A stretch of 64,000 bases of DNA from Nitrosomonadales bacterium (GTDB taxonomy: Bacteria > Pseudomonadota > Gammaproteobacteria > Burkholderiales > Gallionellaceae): contig JACRED010000021.1 of NCBI GenBank assembly GCA_016218415.1, positions 27,575-91,574 on the forward strand. Direction: 5' to 3'. Position numbers and translations under genes: made by a program. The notes under the pieces are model-generated. The model was not told the origin of the DNA. It was given only the letters and a program-made list of their open reading frames with translations, and did no database searches. Position 1 is the stretch's first letter; every line of letters starts with the position of its first letter. Positions 17,737 to 27,065 of this stretch are shown here, one piece after another.

Positions 17737-18568
17737 CGGCAAACCCTTTTCGTGTCTTCTGAAACCATGCGAATCCCGCGAACGCGACCAATGCTCCACC
17801 CAAAGTATAGATTCCGAGCAAGCTCCAATCAGGCAGCTTCCCCCATATCATCACATCCCTGGCCTGCTCGATGATGAAGGTCAGGGGATTGGCATACATG
17901 AATGGCCGATATTTTTCAGGCAACGAGGTTACCGAGAAAAACACCGGCGACAGGAACATCAATATGGTCGTGGCCACGCCGACCACTTGCGCAATGTCGC
18001 GCACATAGACGCCAAGCGCGGCGAGAAACCAGGAAATGCCGATGATAAACAGCAGCAGCGGGAGCAGGATCAGAGGCAGAAACAGGATGGTCCAGTTCAG
18101 CGAAAGATTAAGCGCGGCATAGAAGATCACCCACACGAACAGACTGATCGCAAAATGAAACAACGCCGAACCCAGGGCAGCCCACGACAATATCTCAAGC
18201 GGGAACACCACTTTTTTGACGTAGTTGACGTTGGCGAGTATCAGTGACGGCGCGCGATTGATGCACTCGGAGAAGAGCGAAAAAATGATCATGCCGGCAA
18301 ACAGCACTACCGCAAATTCAGTTTTGCTGTCGCTGCCGGCGTTCCAGCGGGCTTTGAAGACCACGCTGAATACGAAGGTGTAAACGGCCAGCATCACCAC
18401 CGGGCTGAAGAACGACCACGCAATACCCATGAACGAGCCGCGATAGCGGCCTATCACCTCGCGTTTTGTCATTGCCCAGATCAATTCCCGGTGAGATACC
18501 GGGCTGCCTATCAACTGGCGAAGAAGTGATGGCGCGGTTTTTCGCATCATGTTCATTGATTCAGGCAC
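17726..18568 (-). CDS. wzm: polysaccharide ABC transporter permease, Wzm type
   Basis: A 280-residue ABC-2 permease. Seen: cytoplasmic N-terminus with REVIGRYRGSFMGIAWSF, then about six membrane segments (for example MLAVYTFVFSVVF, ILFLPLILLPLLLFIIGISW) and the family NPLTFIIEQARDV loop. With Wzt it exports lipid-linked polysaccharide to the periplasm. The frame can start at GTG 18568 (11 bp after the wecB-like stop, TGAG upstream) or ATG 18556; no site is strong. Stop overlaps the next gene by 11 nt. Confidence 0.88.
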   Translation of the reverse strand: MPESMNMMRKTAPSLLRQLIGSPVSHRELIWAMTKREVIGRYRGSFMGIAWSFFSPVVMLAVYTFVFSVVFKARWNAGSDSKTEFAVVLFAGMIIFSLFSECINRAPSLILANVNYVKKVVFPLEILSWAALGSALFHFAISLFVWVIFYAALNLSLNWTILFLPLILLPLLLFIIGISWFLAALGVYVRDIAQVVGVATTILMFLSPVFFSVTSLPEKYRPFMYANPLTFIIEQARDVMIWGKLPDWSLLGIYTLGGALVAFAGFAWFQKTRKGFADVL

Positions 18569-18578
18569 GCCAGCGGGC

Positions 18579-19703
18579 TCACTTAGACCACACCACGCGG
18601 TTCACATAATCGGTGTAGCTCAACACGATGCGGAGCACTTTTTTGGACACCTGGCCGCCCGCATAGTCGGGGACCATGGCGAATTGCCTTGCGGCGCCGT
18701 CGTGCTGTTGGGTGACGATGCGCACCGCATCCAGCACGCGCTCGGCCTTGAGGCCGCACATCACCAGCGTGCCTTCGTCCATGCCTTCCGGACGCTCGTG
18801 CGCATTGCGTATCGTCACCGCAGGCAGGTTCAGCAGCGATGCTTCTTCGGTGATCGTGCCGCTGTCGGACAGGATGCAGAAGGCTTCCATCTGCAGTTTG
18901 ACGTAGTCGAAGAAGCCGAACGGCTTGAGGAACTGGATGCGCGGGTCCAGCCCTGCGGTGCCCAGTTTCTCCAGCCGTTGCCGGGTCCGGGGGTGGGTGG
19001 AGACGATCACCGGCATGTCGTACTCCTTGACCAGCGCTTGCAGACTGTCCAGCAGGTCTTGCAGATTGGCCGGCGTATCGACATTCTCTTCCCGGTGCGC
19101 GCTGACGAGGAAATAACGCTGCGCGGTGAGCTGGAGTTTGTTCAACGCATCCGACTGCCTGATCTTGGGCATGAAATGGTCCAGCACTTCCTGCATGTGC
19201 GAGCCGGATTTGATGATGCGTTCGGCCGGGATGCCTTCCGCGATCAGGTAGCGGCGGGCATGCTCGGTGAGCACCAGATTGATGTCGCTGAGATGGTCCA
19301 GCACCTTGCGGTTCAGTTCTTCCGGCACGCGCTGGTCGAAGCAGCGGTTGCCCGCTTCCATGTGGAACACAGGTATCTTGCGGCGCTTGGCCGATATCAC
19401 GGACAGGCAGGAATTGGTGTCGCCGTACAGCAGCAAGGCATCGGGGCGCTCTTTTTCCATCACCTCGTCGGATTTCTCGATCACCCGCGCGATGGTTTGC
19501 GCTGCGGTCTCCCCCACCGCCCCGAGAAAATGGTCCGGCTTGCGGATGCCCATGTCGTCGAAGAACACCTGGTTCAGCTCGTAATCGAAATTCTGCCCGG
19601 TGTGCACCAGCACGTGATTGGTGTGCTGGTCGAATTCGGCGATCACCCGCGACATTTTGATGAGTTCCGGCCGGGTGCCGACGATGGTCATGACCTTAAG
19701 CAT
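18579..19703 (-). CDS. UDP-N-acetylglucosamine 2-epimerase family (WecB/WbjD/FnlC-like)
   Basis: A 374-residue protein of standard length. Seen: KVMTIVGTRPELIKMS at the N-terminus, FHMEAGNRCFD, and SDSGTITEEASLLNLP, the UDP-binding motif of 2-epimerases. Known: WecB makes UDP-ManNAc, whereas relatives (WbjD, WbvD, FnlC, CapG) epimerise C2 of UDP-6-deoxy-L-hexosamines. Context with a CapE-like dehydratase (8-nt overlap) and an RmlD-like reductase favours the second role. Confidence 0.88.
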   Translation of the reverse strand: MLKVMTIVGTRPELIKMSRVIAEFDQHTNHVLVHTGQNFDYELNQVFFDDMGIRKPDHFLGAVGETAAQTIARVIEKSDEVMEKERPDALLLYGDTNSCLSVISAKRRKIPVFHMEAGNRCFDQRVPEELNRKVLDHLSDINLVLTEHARRYLIAEGIPAERIIKSGSHMQEVLDHFMPKIRQSDALNKLQLTAQRYFLVSAHREENVDTPANLQDLLDSLQALVKEYDMPVIVSTHPRTRQRLEKLGTAGLDPRIQFLKPFGFFDYVKLQMEAFCILSDSGTITEEASLLNLPAVTIRNAHERPEGMDEGTLVMCGLKAERVLDAVRIVTQQHDGAARQFAMVPDYAGGQVSKKVLRIVLSYTDYVNRVVWSK

Positions 19704-20706
19704 TGAGTTGCTCCTGGATGAAATCGAGCTTCAGCAGCAATCTCTTTACGCCCTCCACCTCCAGCTGTTCGGTATTGTGCGAGGTGTAGTCGTCGATGGT
19801 GGACAGCTTGGTGTCCCCTTCCACAAAGAACTGGGCGTAGTTCAGGTCGCGGTTGTCCGCCGGTATCCGGTAATAGCGCCCCATATCGGTCGCCTTGGCC
19901 ATCTCTTCCCGCGAGATCAGCGACTCGTACAGTTTTTCCCCGTGCCGGGTTCCGATCACCCTGACCGGCACGTGCGCCTTGAACAGTTCCTTCAGCGCCT
20001 GTGCCAGCACGCCCACTGTGGAGGCGGGCGCTTTCTGCACAAAGATATCGCCCTGCTGGCCGTGCTCGAACGCGTAGATGACCAGATCGACCGAGTCTTC
20101 CAGCGACATCAGGAAGCGGGTCATCGCCGGGTCGGTCACGGTCATTTCCTTGCCGGACTTGATCTGGTCTACAAACAGGGGGATGACCGAGCCGCGCGAA
20201 GCCATCACGTTTCCGTAGCGCGTCGCGCACAGCACGGTATCGCCCTTAGCTTGCATCCTGGCCTTGGCGACCATCAGCTTCTCAGCCATGGCCTTGGAGA
20301 TGCCCATCGCGTTGATCGGATACACGGCTTTGTCGGTGCTCAGCACGATCACGCGTTCAACGTTTCTGGCGATCGCGGCGTTCATGACATTTTCCGTCCC
20401 CAGCACGTTGGTCCGCACCGCCTCCATCGGGTAAAACTCGCACGAGGGCACCTGTTTCAGCGCGGCGGCATGGAACACGTAATTCACGCCCTTCATGGCT
20501 TCGTGGATGCTGTCGTAATTGCGCACATCGCCGATATAGAACTTGAGCTTGGGGTTGTTGAGGGCGATGCGCATGTCTTCCTGCTTTTTTTCATCGCGGC
20601 TGAAGATGCGGATTTCCCTGACATTGGTTTCCAGGAAACGCTTCAGTACGGCATTGCCGAACGAGCCCGTCCCGCCGGTGATCATTAACACTTTATTGTT
20701 AAACAT
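19696..20706 (-). CDS. UDP-GlcNAc 4,6-dehydratase/5-epimerase (CapE/WbjB/WbvB-like)
   Basis: A 336-residue extended SDR. Seen: ITGGTGSFGNAVLKRFL near the N-terminus, STDKAVYPINAMGISK with Met in place of the usual catalytic Tyr (MxxxK), the hallmark of the CapE/FlaA1 group, and DPAMTRFLMSLEDSV. Known: converts UDP-GlcNAc to a UDP-4-keto-6-deoxy-L-hexosamine, the first step to UDP-L-FucNAc or UDP-L-QuiNAc. It lies between the reductase and the 2-epimerase genes. Confidence 0.9.
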   Translation of the reverse strand: MFNNKVLMITGGTGSFGNAVLKRFLETNVREIRIFSRDEKKQEDMRIALNNPKLKFYIGDVRNYDSIHEAMKGVNYVFHAAALKQVPSCEFYPMEAVRTNVLGTENVMNAAIARNVERVIVLSTDKAVYPINAMGISKAMAEKLMVAKARMQAKGDTVLCATRYGNVMASRGSVIPLFVDQIKSGKEMTVTDPAMTRFLMSLEDSVDLVIYAFEHGQQGDIFVQKAPASTVGVLAQALKELFKAHVPVRVIGTRHGEKLYESLISREEMAKATDMGRYYRIPADNRDLNYAQFFVEGDTKLSTIDDYTSHNTEQLEVEGVKRLLLKLDFIQEQLNA

Positions 20707-20724
20707 GCTCTTTGCCCTTCCTGA

Positions 20725-21579
20725 TCATTTGAATTCGTACATGCGTTGCACCAGCTCTGTCCATGCCGGCGCCACATAACCCGTTGCTTCCCTGAAACGC
20801 TGCGCATTCAGGGAGCGATCTATCACCAGTTCATCCGACGGGATGATCCCGATATTCTTGCCATAGGTTTGCGCAACGAGTTTCAGCAGATCGAACTTGT
20901 TGATCGGCTGCGCCGCGACGTGATACAGCCCATGCAGCTGGGGGCGGGGCAAAACGTGTTCGCCGACCACGCGCGCCAGCTCAACGGTGGGCAACCCCGA
21001 AAAAATGGCACGGGTATAGCCTTTGACGGAACCCTGCTGCGCAAGGAACCAGCCCACCAGGCTTCTGTGTCCCGATAGCTCATGGCCGATGATAGAGGTG
21101 CGCAAGGTGATCGCATGGGGGTAATCGACTTCCCCCAACAGCTTGGAACGGCCATAGAGGTCGTAGGCATCGGGGAAATCGGATTCCAGATATCCGCCCT
21201 TTGCGCCGGAAAATACGCAGTCCGTGCTGATGTGGACAAGGCGCGCGCCGCCAGCCTGGCAAAGCGCAGCAAGCCGGTGCGGCAGCAGGGTGTTGATCGG
21301 CACCGCCTGCAAGGGATCGTTCGCGTCGGCCAATTGCTTGACCAGGCCCACGCAGTTCACCACGACATCGGGACGCACGGTGGCAAATGCCCTGACCAGC
21401 GAGTCGTGGTTTTCCACATCCACGCCGGCGACGATCTGGCCGGACAGATCGCCGGAAAAGCTGCGCCTGGCGCCCTCGCCGCGCGCCGTGCCGTAAACAT
21501 CCAGACCGGGAGTAGCCGACAAGTGACGAAACATCGCATTGCCCAGCATCCCCGTCACACCGAGAACCATTACTCTCAT
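20725..21579 (-). CDS. RmlD-like SDR reductase of UDP-L-amino-sugar pathway (WbvR-like)
   Basis: A 284-residue RmlD-type reductase. Seen: VLGVTGMLGNAMFRHL at the N-terminus, HISTDCVFSG (catalytic Ser/Thr), and YGRSK (YxxxK). Known: in UDP-L-FucNAc pathways the reductase is a longer protein (WbjC/CapF, about 370 residues with a cupin), while a short RmlD-like one (WbvR) gives UDP-L-RhaNAc, then UDP-L-QuiNAc. Here the short form is present. Inference: the trio makes UDP-L-QuiNAc. First enzyme gene after the MarR-like regulator (37 bp). Confidence 0.8.
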   Translation of the reverse strand: MRVMVLGVTGMLGNAMFRHLSATPGLDVYGTARGEGARRSFSGDLSGQIVAGVDVENHDSLVRAFATVRPDVVVNCVGLVKQLADANDPLQAVPINTLLPHRLAALCQAGGARLVHISTDCVFSGAKGGYLESDFPDAYDLYGRSKLLGEVDYPHAITLRTSIIGHELSGHRSLVGWFLAQQGSVKGYTRAIFSGLPTVELARVVGEHVLPRPQLHGLYHVAAQPINKFDLLKLVAQTYGKNIGIIPSDELVIDRSLNAQRFREATGYVAPAWTELVQRMYEFK

Positions 21580-21616
21580 CGCATCACTCCCGTGTCAGCA
21601 GCCTGTCATGGCCAAC

Positions 21617-21979
21617 TTATCCAACCTTCGTCAGGTGCTGCGTCACTTTTGCCATCTGCACACTGCCCGCTTCTTCACGCAGACTTTTGATTTCCTTCTT
21701 CAACGCTTCGTGTTCCGCAATTTTTATTTTGAGGAACTCGATGGTCAATTTTGCTTTTTCTTCGATGCCCCTGGGCGTCAGCAGGTAGGCATAGCCTTTC
21801 TTGTTGTTGCTGTTGCGAAAGTTATTCGCTTTAACCAGCCCTTTCTCAATCAAAGCCTGAATACAATAGTTCACTCTGCCCAAACTGATGCCCAGCACTT
21901 CGGCCAGTTCTCGCTGACTGATTTCAGGGTTGGTTTCCAGGTGCTTCAGGATTTTGTAGCGGTACTCGTCGCTTAACAT
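21617..21979 (-). CDS. MarR-family EPS-associated transcriptional regulator
   Basis: A 120-residue winged-helix protein. Seen: helix-turn-helix in EISQRELAEVLGISLGRVNY (residues about 18-37), wing with GYAYLLTPRGIEEK, and a C-terminal coil (KIAEHEALKKEIKSLREEA). It matches the family of MarR-type regulators found inside exopolysaccharide/O-antigen loci. A 42-bp inverted repeat lies immediately upstream, suggesting autoregulation and control of the genes downstream. Confidence 0.87.
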   Translation of the reverse strand: MLSDEYRYKILKHLETNPEISQRELAEVLGISLGRVNYCIQALIEKGLVKANNFRNSNNKKGYAYLLTPRGIEEKAKLTIEFLKIKIAEHEALKKEIKSLREEAGSVQMAKVTQHLTKVG

Positions 21980-21994
21980 GGCTATGCAGTGGCT

Positions 21995-22036
21995 ATATCG
22001 TTCAATGACTGAACGCGTTCAGCAATTGAACGATAT
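21995..22036. promoter_or_regulatory. double palindromic operator upstream of the MarR-type gene
   Basis: A 42-bp inverted repeat centred between 22015 and 22016, broken by one mismatched pair. The left arm is ATATCGTTCAAT and the centre CTGAACGCGTTCAG. It also parses as two adjacent 15-bp palindromes GTTCA-N5-TGAAC (22000-22014 and 22017-22031), 17 bp centre to centre. It lies 16-57 bp before the regulator ATG and 29 bp past the rfbC stop. Most likely the regulator's own binding site. Confidence 0.65.
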
Positions 22037-22064
22037 TTTCACAGCCGAGTCAACCGGTTTTTTG

Positions 22065-22610
22065 TCATGCGAACAGTTCGGCGTCGGCGAGTGTCTTGCC
22101 CTGCGCATCCTTGCCGGAAAGTGACGGTGCCCCTTCCAGCCTCCAGTCGATCGCCAGCGCCGGATCGTTCCAGCGTATGCAGCGCTCGTGTTCCGGGAAC
22201 CAGTAATCGGTGGTCTTGTACAGGAACTCGGCGGTTTCTGTCAGGACTACGAAGCCATGCGCAAAACCTTCCGGTATCCACAACATGAGCTTGTTCTCCG
22301 CAGATAATTCCAGCGCGACATGCTGGCCGAAGGTCGGCGAACTCTTGCGGATATCCACCGCCACATCCAGCACCGCGCCCTGCACCACGCGCACCAGCTT
22401 TCCTTGCGGATGCTGGATCTGGTAGTGCAGCCCGCGCAGCACGTTTCTGGCGGAACGGGAGTGGTTGTCCTGCACGAAATCGACATCGCGTCCGGTGAGC
22501 TCGGCGAATCTGCGCCGATTGTAACTTTCGAAGAAAAAACCGCGATCGTCGCCGAACACCCTGGGTTCAACGATCAGCATATCTGGAATGGCGGTTTGAA
22601 TCACTTTCAT
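22065..22610 (-). CDS. rfbC: dTDP-4-dehydrorhamnose 3,5-epimerase
   Basis: A 181-residue cupin enzyme, standard length. Seen: [25 protein letters not shown] with the catalytic His region, GLHYQ and GFAHGFVVL. It performs the third step of dTDP-L-rhamnose synthesis. The start at 22610 overlaps rfbA by 4 nt; the much longer open frame upstream is only an overlap with rfbA. Confidence 0.95.
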   Translation of the reverse strand: MKVIQTAIPDMLIVEPRVFGDDRGFFFESYNRRRFAELTGRDVDFVQDNHSRSARNVLRGLHYQIQHPQGKLVRVVQGAVLDVAVDIRKSSPTFGQHVALELSAENKLMLWIPEGFAHGFVVLTETAEFLYKTTDYWFPEHERCIRWNDPALAIDWRLEGAPSLSGKDAQGKTLADAELFA

Positions 22611-23497
22611 TCTGGCAAGACCTTTTCCTTGAGCAGATGCATCAAATAGCTGCCATAGCCGCTCTTGAGCAAGGGGGCGGCCAGCTTTTCCAGTTGCGCC
22701 GCGTCGATGAAGCCCTTGCGATAGGCAATCTCTTCCGGACAGGCGATCTTCAACCCTTGGCGATGTTCTATGGTCTGGATGAAGTGGCTGGCTTCGAGCA
22801 GCGAACCGTGCGTGCCGGTATCCAGCCATGCGTAGCCGCGTCCCATTATCTCGACGGACAATTTGCCCTGCTCCAGATAAATGCTGTTGACATCGGTGAT
22901 CTCCAGTTCGCCGCGCGGGGAAGGTTTGAGGCTGGCGGCGATATCCACGACCCCGTTGTCGTAGAAATACAGGCCGGTGACGGCATAGTTGGATTTCGGG
23001 TGTTTGGGTTTTTCTTCGAGCGAGATAGCGCGTCCACTCCCGTCGAATTCCACCACGCCGTAGCGTTCCGGGTCGCGCACATGGTAGGCAAAAACCGAGG
23101 CTCCCTCGGTGCGCTGTACCGCGCTATCCAATTGGTCATTGAAAGAGTGCCCGTAAAAAATGTTGTCGCCCAGCACCAGCGCTGTGGGATGGTTGCCGAT
23201 GAATTCGCGTCCGATGATGAATGCCTGCGCCAAGCCGTCCGGCGAGGGTTGCACCGCATATTGCAGGTTCAATCCCCACGATGCGCCGTCGCCCAGCAGT
23301 TGCTGGAAACGCGGCGTGTCCTGCGGGGTGGAGATGATCAGGATGTCGCGTATCCCGGCCAGCATCAGCGTGGACAGCGGGTAGTAGATCATCGGCTTGT
23401 CGTAGATCGGCAGCAATTGCTTGGAAACGGCCAGCGTGACCGGGTGCAGTCTTGTGCCGGAGCCGCCGGCGAGGATGATGCCTTTGCGTGTAGTCAT
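22607..23497 (-). CDS. rfbA: glucose-1-phosphate thymidylyltransferase
   Basis: A 296-residue nucleotidyltransferase. Seen: [16 protein letters not shown] (nucleotide-binding loop), [18 protein letters not shown], and VLGDNIFYG (metal-binding Asp). It makes dTDP-glucose from glucose-1-phosphate, the first step to dTDP-L-rhamnose. Lies between rfbD and rfbC with a 2-bp gap and a 4-nt overlap. Confidence 0.96.
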   Translation of the reverse strand: MTTRKGIILAGGSGTRLHPVTLAVSKQLLPIYDKPMIYYPLSTLMLAGIRDILIISTPQDTPRFQQLLGDGASWGLNLQYAVQPSPDGLAQAFIIGREFIGNHPTALVLGDNIFYGHSFNDQLDSAVQRTEGASVFAYHVRDPERYGVVEFDGSGRAISLEEKPKHPKSNYAVTGLYFYDNGVVDIAASLKPSPRGELEITDVNSIYLEQGKLSVEIMGRGYAWLDTGTHGSLLEASHFIQTIEHRQGLKIACPEEIAYRKGFIDAAQLEKLAAPLLKSGYGSYLMHLLKEKVLPE

Positions 23498-23499
23498 GA

Positions 23500-24396
23500 T
23501 TATTTACCCAGAATTTCCGTGAGCATGCGTGCAACGCCAGCTTGCCACAAGGGCAGGTTAAGATTGAAGGTGTGTTGCAGTTTGGAGGTGTCCATGCGAG
23601 AGTTGTGCGGTCGTATGGCCGGAGTGGGGAAAGCGCTGGTCGGCACGGCTTGAATGGCATCCGGCGCAACCTTGAGTTCAACTCCCTCTAGACGGGCAAA
23701 GTCGATCACGAAGCTGGCATAGCCGTGCCATGAGGTCTCGCCTCCGGCCACCAGATGGTACAGGCCGGACACTTCGGGCCGCTGTTGCGCGGTGCGGATC
23801 GCATGGGCGGTAATGTCGGCCAGCAGGTCAGCGCCGGTGGGCGCGCCGATCTGGTCGTTGATGACGCTGAGTTTGTCGCGTTCCCTGGCCAGCCGCAGCA
23901 TGGTCCTGGCGAAGTTGCCGCCGCGCGCGCCGTAGACCCAGCTGGTGCGGAAGATGAGGTGTTTGCAGCCGGACTGTCGTATCAGTTGCTCGCCCTCCAG
24001 CTTGGTCGAGCCGTACACGCTCAACGGCCCAACTGGATCGGTTTCCAGCCAGGGACGGTCACCGCTGCCGTCGAACACATAATCTGTGGAGTAATGGATC
24101 AGCCAGGCGCCGGACTGTTTTGCTTCATGCGCCAGCACGCCGGGCGCGAGCGCATTGATGGCGCGGGCCAGTTCCGGCTCGCTCTCGGCCTTGTCCACGG
24201 CGGTATGGGCGGCGGCGTTGACGATCACGTCCGGGGCCACGCGGCGCACCGTTTCGGCGATGCCACCCAGTTTCGTGAAATCGCCGCACAACTCACTGCT
24301 ATCGCTATCCAGCGCGATCACTTCCCCGAGCGGCGCAAGACTGCGCTGCAGCTCCCAGCCGACCTGGCCGTTCTTGCCTAACAACAGGATTTTCAT
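23500..24396 (-). CDS. rfbD: dTDP-4-dehydrorhamnose reductase
   Basis: A 298-residue SDR. Seen: [46 protein letters not shown] (YxxxK), and [10 protein letters not shown]. Final step of dTDP-L-rhamnose synthesis, using NAD(P)H. ATG at 24396 shares one base with the rfbB stop (TGATG). The upstream open frame to 24681 is an rfbB overlap and was discarded. Confidence 0.95.
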   Translation of the reverse strand: MKILLLGKNGQVGWELQRSLAPLGEVIALDSDSSELCGDFTKLGGIAETVRRVAPDVIVNAAAHTAVDKAESEPELARAINALAPGVLAHEAKQSGAWLIHYSTDYVFDGSGDRPWLETDPVGPLSVYGSTKLEGEQLIRQSGCKHLIFRTSWVYGARGGNFARTMLRLARERDKLSVINDQIGAPTGADLLADITAHAIRTAQQRPEVSGLYHLVAGGETSWHGYASFVIDFARLEGVELKVAPDAIQAVPTSAFPTPAIRPHNSRMDTSKLQHTFNLNLPLWQAGVARMLTEILGK

Positions 24397-25472
24397 CAGG
24401 CGCGTCCCGCGTAGTTCTTTTCGACCCACTGCCGGTAATCGCCCGACTGCACATGGCTCACCCACTCCTGGTTGTTCAGATACCATTGCACCGTTTTGCG
24501 GATGCCGGTCTCGAAGGTCTCTGCCGGTTTCCAGCCCAGTTCGCGCTCGAGCTTGCGGGCATCGATCGCGTAACGGCGGTCGTGACCGGGACGGTCTTGA
24601 ACGTAAGTGATTAGAGAACGGTAAGTGGCAAGTGGGGAGTTGGAAGTGGGAAGTGGGCGCAGCTCGTCCAGCAGGTCGCAAACCGTATGCACGATCTCGA
24701 TGTTGGCTTTTTCATTCCAGCCGCCGACGTTGTAGACCTCGCCCAGCCTGCCCTTTTCCAGCACGCGGCGGATCGCGCTGCAATGGTCTTTGACGTACAG
24801 CCAGTCGCGGATCTGCTGGCCGTCGCCATATACCGGCAACGGTTTGCCGGCCAGCGCGTTGACGATCATCAGCGGGATCAGCTTCTCGGGGAAATGGTAG
24901 GGACCGTAATTGTTGGAACAATTGGTGGTCAGCACCGGCAGGCCATAGGTATGGTGGTAGGCGCGCACCAGATGGTCGCTGGCGGCTTTGCTGGCGGAAT
25001 ACGGGCTGTTGGGTTCGTAGCGGTGCGTTTCGCTGAATGCAGCGTCGTCCTTGGCCAGCGAACCGTACACTTCGTCGGTGGAGACATGCAGAAAACGAAA
25101 GCTGCTCTTTTCGTCGGCAGGCAAAGCCGACCAGTAGGCCCGCACCGCTTCCAGCAGATTGAACGTGCCGACGATGTTGGTCTGGATGAACTCTCCGGGG
25201 CCCAGGATGGAGCGGTCCACATGACTTTCCGCCGCGAAATTGACGATGGCACGCGGGCGGTGCTGCGCCAACAGCTTGCCCACCAGGTTCGCATCGCCGA
25301 TGTCGCCCTGCACGAATATGTGGCGGGCATTGCCCTTGAGTGTCGCGAGGTTTTCCAGGTTGCCCGCGTAAGTCAGCTTGTCGAGGTTGACGATACCTTC
25401 GCGGTCTTGTGCCAGCCAGTCCAATACAAAATTCGCGCCGATGAATCCGGCTCCGCCTGTTACTAAAATCAT
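24396..25472 (-). CDS. rfbB: dTDP-glucose 4,6-dehydratase
   Basis: A 358-residue enzyme. Seen: [39 protein letters not shown] (YxxxK) and [12 protein letters not shown]. First committed step from dTDP-glucose. GGAGAG stands about seven bases before ATG 25472, so the upstream in-frame ATG at 25517 was rejected. Oddity: near residue 280, just before [12 protein letters not shown], it carries a short Ser/Thr/Pro-rich stretch ([14 protein letters not shown]) encoded by AAGTGGG-type repeats at 24620-24658, about six residues longer than E. coli RfbB at this point. Confidence 0.95.
   Translation of the reverse strand: MILVTGGAGFIGANFVLDWLAQDREGIVNLDKLTYAGNLENLATLKGNARHIFVQGDIGDANLVGKLLAQHRPRAIVNFAAESHVDRSILGPGEFIQTNIVGTFNLLEAVRAYWSALPADEKSSFRFLHVSTDEVYGSLAKDDAAFSETHRYEPNSPYSASKAASDHLVRAYHHTYGLPVLTTNCSNNYGPYHFPEKLIPLMIVNALAGKPLPVYGDGQQIRDWLYVKDHCSAIRRVLEKGRLGEVYNVGGWNEKANIEIVHTVCDLLDELRPLPTSNSPLATYRSLITYVQDRPGHDRRYAIDARKLERELGWKPAETFETGIRKTVQWYLNNQEWVSHVQSGDYRQWVEKNYAGRA
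24620..24658. repeat. AAGTGGG-type low-complexity tract inside rfbB
   Basis: Five near-identical AAGTGG(C/G)-like units occur on the plus strand within the rfbB coding region. They encode the PTSNSPLAT segment just before the conserved [12 protein letters not shown] motif. Length is compatible with the frame. Confidence 0.7.
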
Positions 25473-25525
25473 CCCCTGCTCTCCAAATATTTTCCCATCC
25501 CCCAAGGGAAATGTCATTGCGTATT

Positions 25526-27058
25526 TTACCTCAAACTTCCCGCGCCGGATTCAGGGTTTACTTTTGCCGGAATGCGTTTATGTACCACGGACATTTCCGC
25601 CAGCGCCCCAGTATGTTCCGGCTGTATCTGATCCCAGCTGAAACGCCATTCCCAATTCCCGCCCGGCTGACCGGGAAAATTCATGCGGTGCTCGCTGGAC
25701 AGTCCCAGCACGTCCTGCATCGGGAATACGACGACATTCGCCACTGATCCCGAGAGGGCGCGCATCATATCCCAATGAATATTCTGCCCATCGCTGTTCA
25801 GATATTGCAGGGCAAAAGTCTTGACATGGTCGGGGGCGGTATTCCACCAGCCGATGCTGGTGTCGTTGTCATGGGTTCCGGTATAGGCGATCGTATTGGG
25901 TATATAGTGATGCGGCAAAAAGTGGTTGATCTCGCCGTCGCCAAACGCGAATTGCAGGACGCGCATGCCCGGCAAAATGAACTGATCGCGCAGCAACACC
26001 ACGTCCGGCGTGATCAATCCCAAGTCTTCCGCAATGATAGGCAAATTGGAGAAAGCCTGCTGGAAGGCCGTAAATAGTTTTTCCCCGGGGCCAGCCACCC
26101 ATTTTCCCGAAATCGCGTTGGGCGCATCCGCCGGTATCTCCCAGTAGGCGGCAAAGCCGCGGAAGTGATCGATACGCACCAGATCGGCCTGCTGGAGCGC
26201 GTGCCGCAAACGCGCGATCCACCACGCATAGCCGGTCTGTTCGTGGACGTCCCAGCGATACAGCGGATTCCCCCAGAGCTGCCCGTTCTCGCTGAAATAA
26301 TCGGGCGGCACTCCGGCAACGGCAGCCGGACGCCCGTTCGCGTCCAGCTCGAACAATTCCTGATGCGACCACACATCGGCGCTCTGATAGGCCACGAAGA
26401 TCGGCACGTCGCCGATGATACGAACGCCGCGCTCGTTGGCATACAGCTTCAGTTTTGACCACTGGCGTGCAAAACACCATTGGCAGAATTTCCAGAAACC
26501 GATCTCGTCGGCGTAGTTCTCCCGCGCGTGACGCAAGGCCAGCGCATCCCTGTGCGCCAGTTCCACGGGCCAGTGATTCCACTCGCGCCAGTTTTCGCGT
26601 TCCGCGATCGTCATGAATAGCGCATAGTCTTCCAGCCATCCGCCTTCCGCGATGCAGAACGCGGTATAAGCCCTGTGCCTGTCGTCGTGCGCGCCCGCGA
26701 AGAAACTCCTAGCGGCGCGGCGCAGTCGCGCGATGCGGAAAGGCTGTATCAGCGCGAAATTTACCCGGTCGGCACGAAATCCCGGATCGGGCGCCAGGTC
26801 TTCCTGATGGAGCCAGCCCTGTGCCGCCAATTCGGCAAGATCGATCATCAGGATATTGCCGGCAAAAGCCGAACTGCTCATGTAGGGTGAGTTCCCCGGG
26901 CCGATTTCGCCCAGCGGCAACACTTGCCAGTATGTCTGGCCCGCGCCGGCCAGCCAGTCGACGAACCGGTATGCATCCGCGCCAAAGTCGCCTGAACCGG
27001 ATGGGCCGGGCAGTGAAGTCGGGTGCAGCAGTATGCCGCTGGCGCGTTCAGTCAGCAT
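25526..27058 (-). CDS. malQ: 4-alpha-glucanotransferase (amylomaltase)
   Basis: A 510-residue GH77 enzyme, usual length. Seen: [52 protein letters not shown] (nucleophile Asp region), [12 protein letters not shown] (acid/base Glu) and TGTHDNDT. Disproportionates maltodextrins, joining glucan chains during glycogen breakdown or synthesis. It follows the GH57 gene by 7 bp. Confidence 0.95.
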   Translation of the reverse strand: MLTERASGILLHPTSLPGPSGSGDFGADAYRFVDWLAGAGQTYWQVLPLGEIGPGNSPYMSSSAFAGNILMIDLAELAAQGWLHQEDLAPDPGFRADRVNFALIQPFRIARLRRAARSFFAGAHDDRHRAYTAFCIAEGGWLEDYALFMTIAERENWREWNHWPVELAHRDALALRHARENYADEIGFWKFCQWCFARQWSKLKLYANERGVRIIGDVPIFVAYQSADVWSHQELFELDANGRPAAVAGVPPDYFSENGQLWGNPLYRWDVHEQTGYAWWIARLRHALQQADLVRIDHFRGFAAYWEIPADAPNAISGKWVAGPGEKLFTAFQQAFSNLPIIAEDLGLITPDVVLLRDQFILPGMRVLQFAFGDGEINHFLPHHYIPNTIAYTGTHDNDTSIGWWNTAPDHVKTFALQYLNSDGQNIHWDMMRALSGSVANVVVFPMQDVLGLSSEHRMNFPGQPGGNWEWRFSWDQIQPEHTGALAEMSVVHKRIPAKVNPESGAGSLR

Positions 27059-27065
27059 GGGGCGC

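Noticed and set aside
22611..22829. N-terminal extension of rfbC
   Set aside because: It overlaps rfbA and has no similarity to the epimerase; the family start at 22610 fits.
24397..24681. N-terminal extension of rfbD
   Set aside because: It lies inside rfbB; the family N-terminus begins at 24396 with a TGATG junction.
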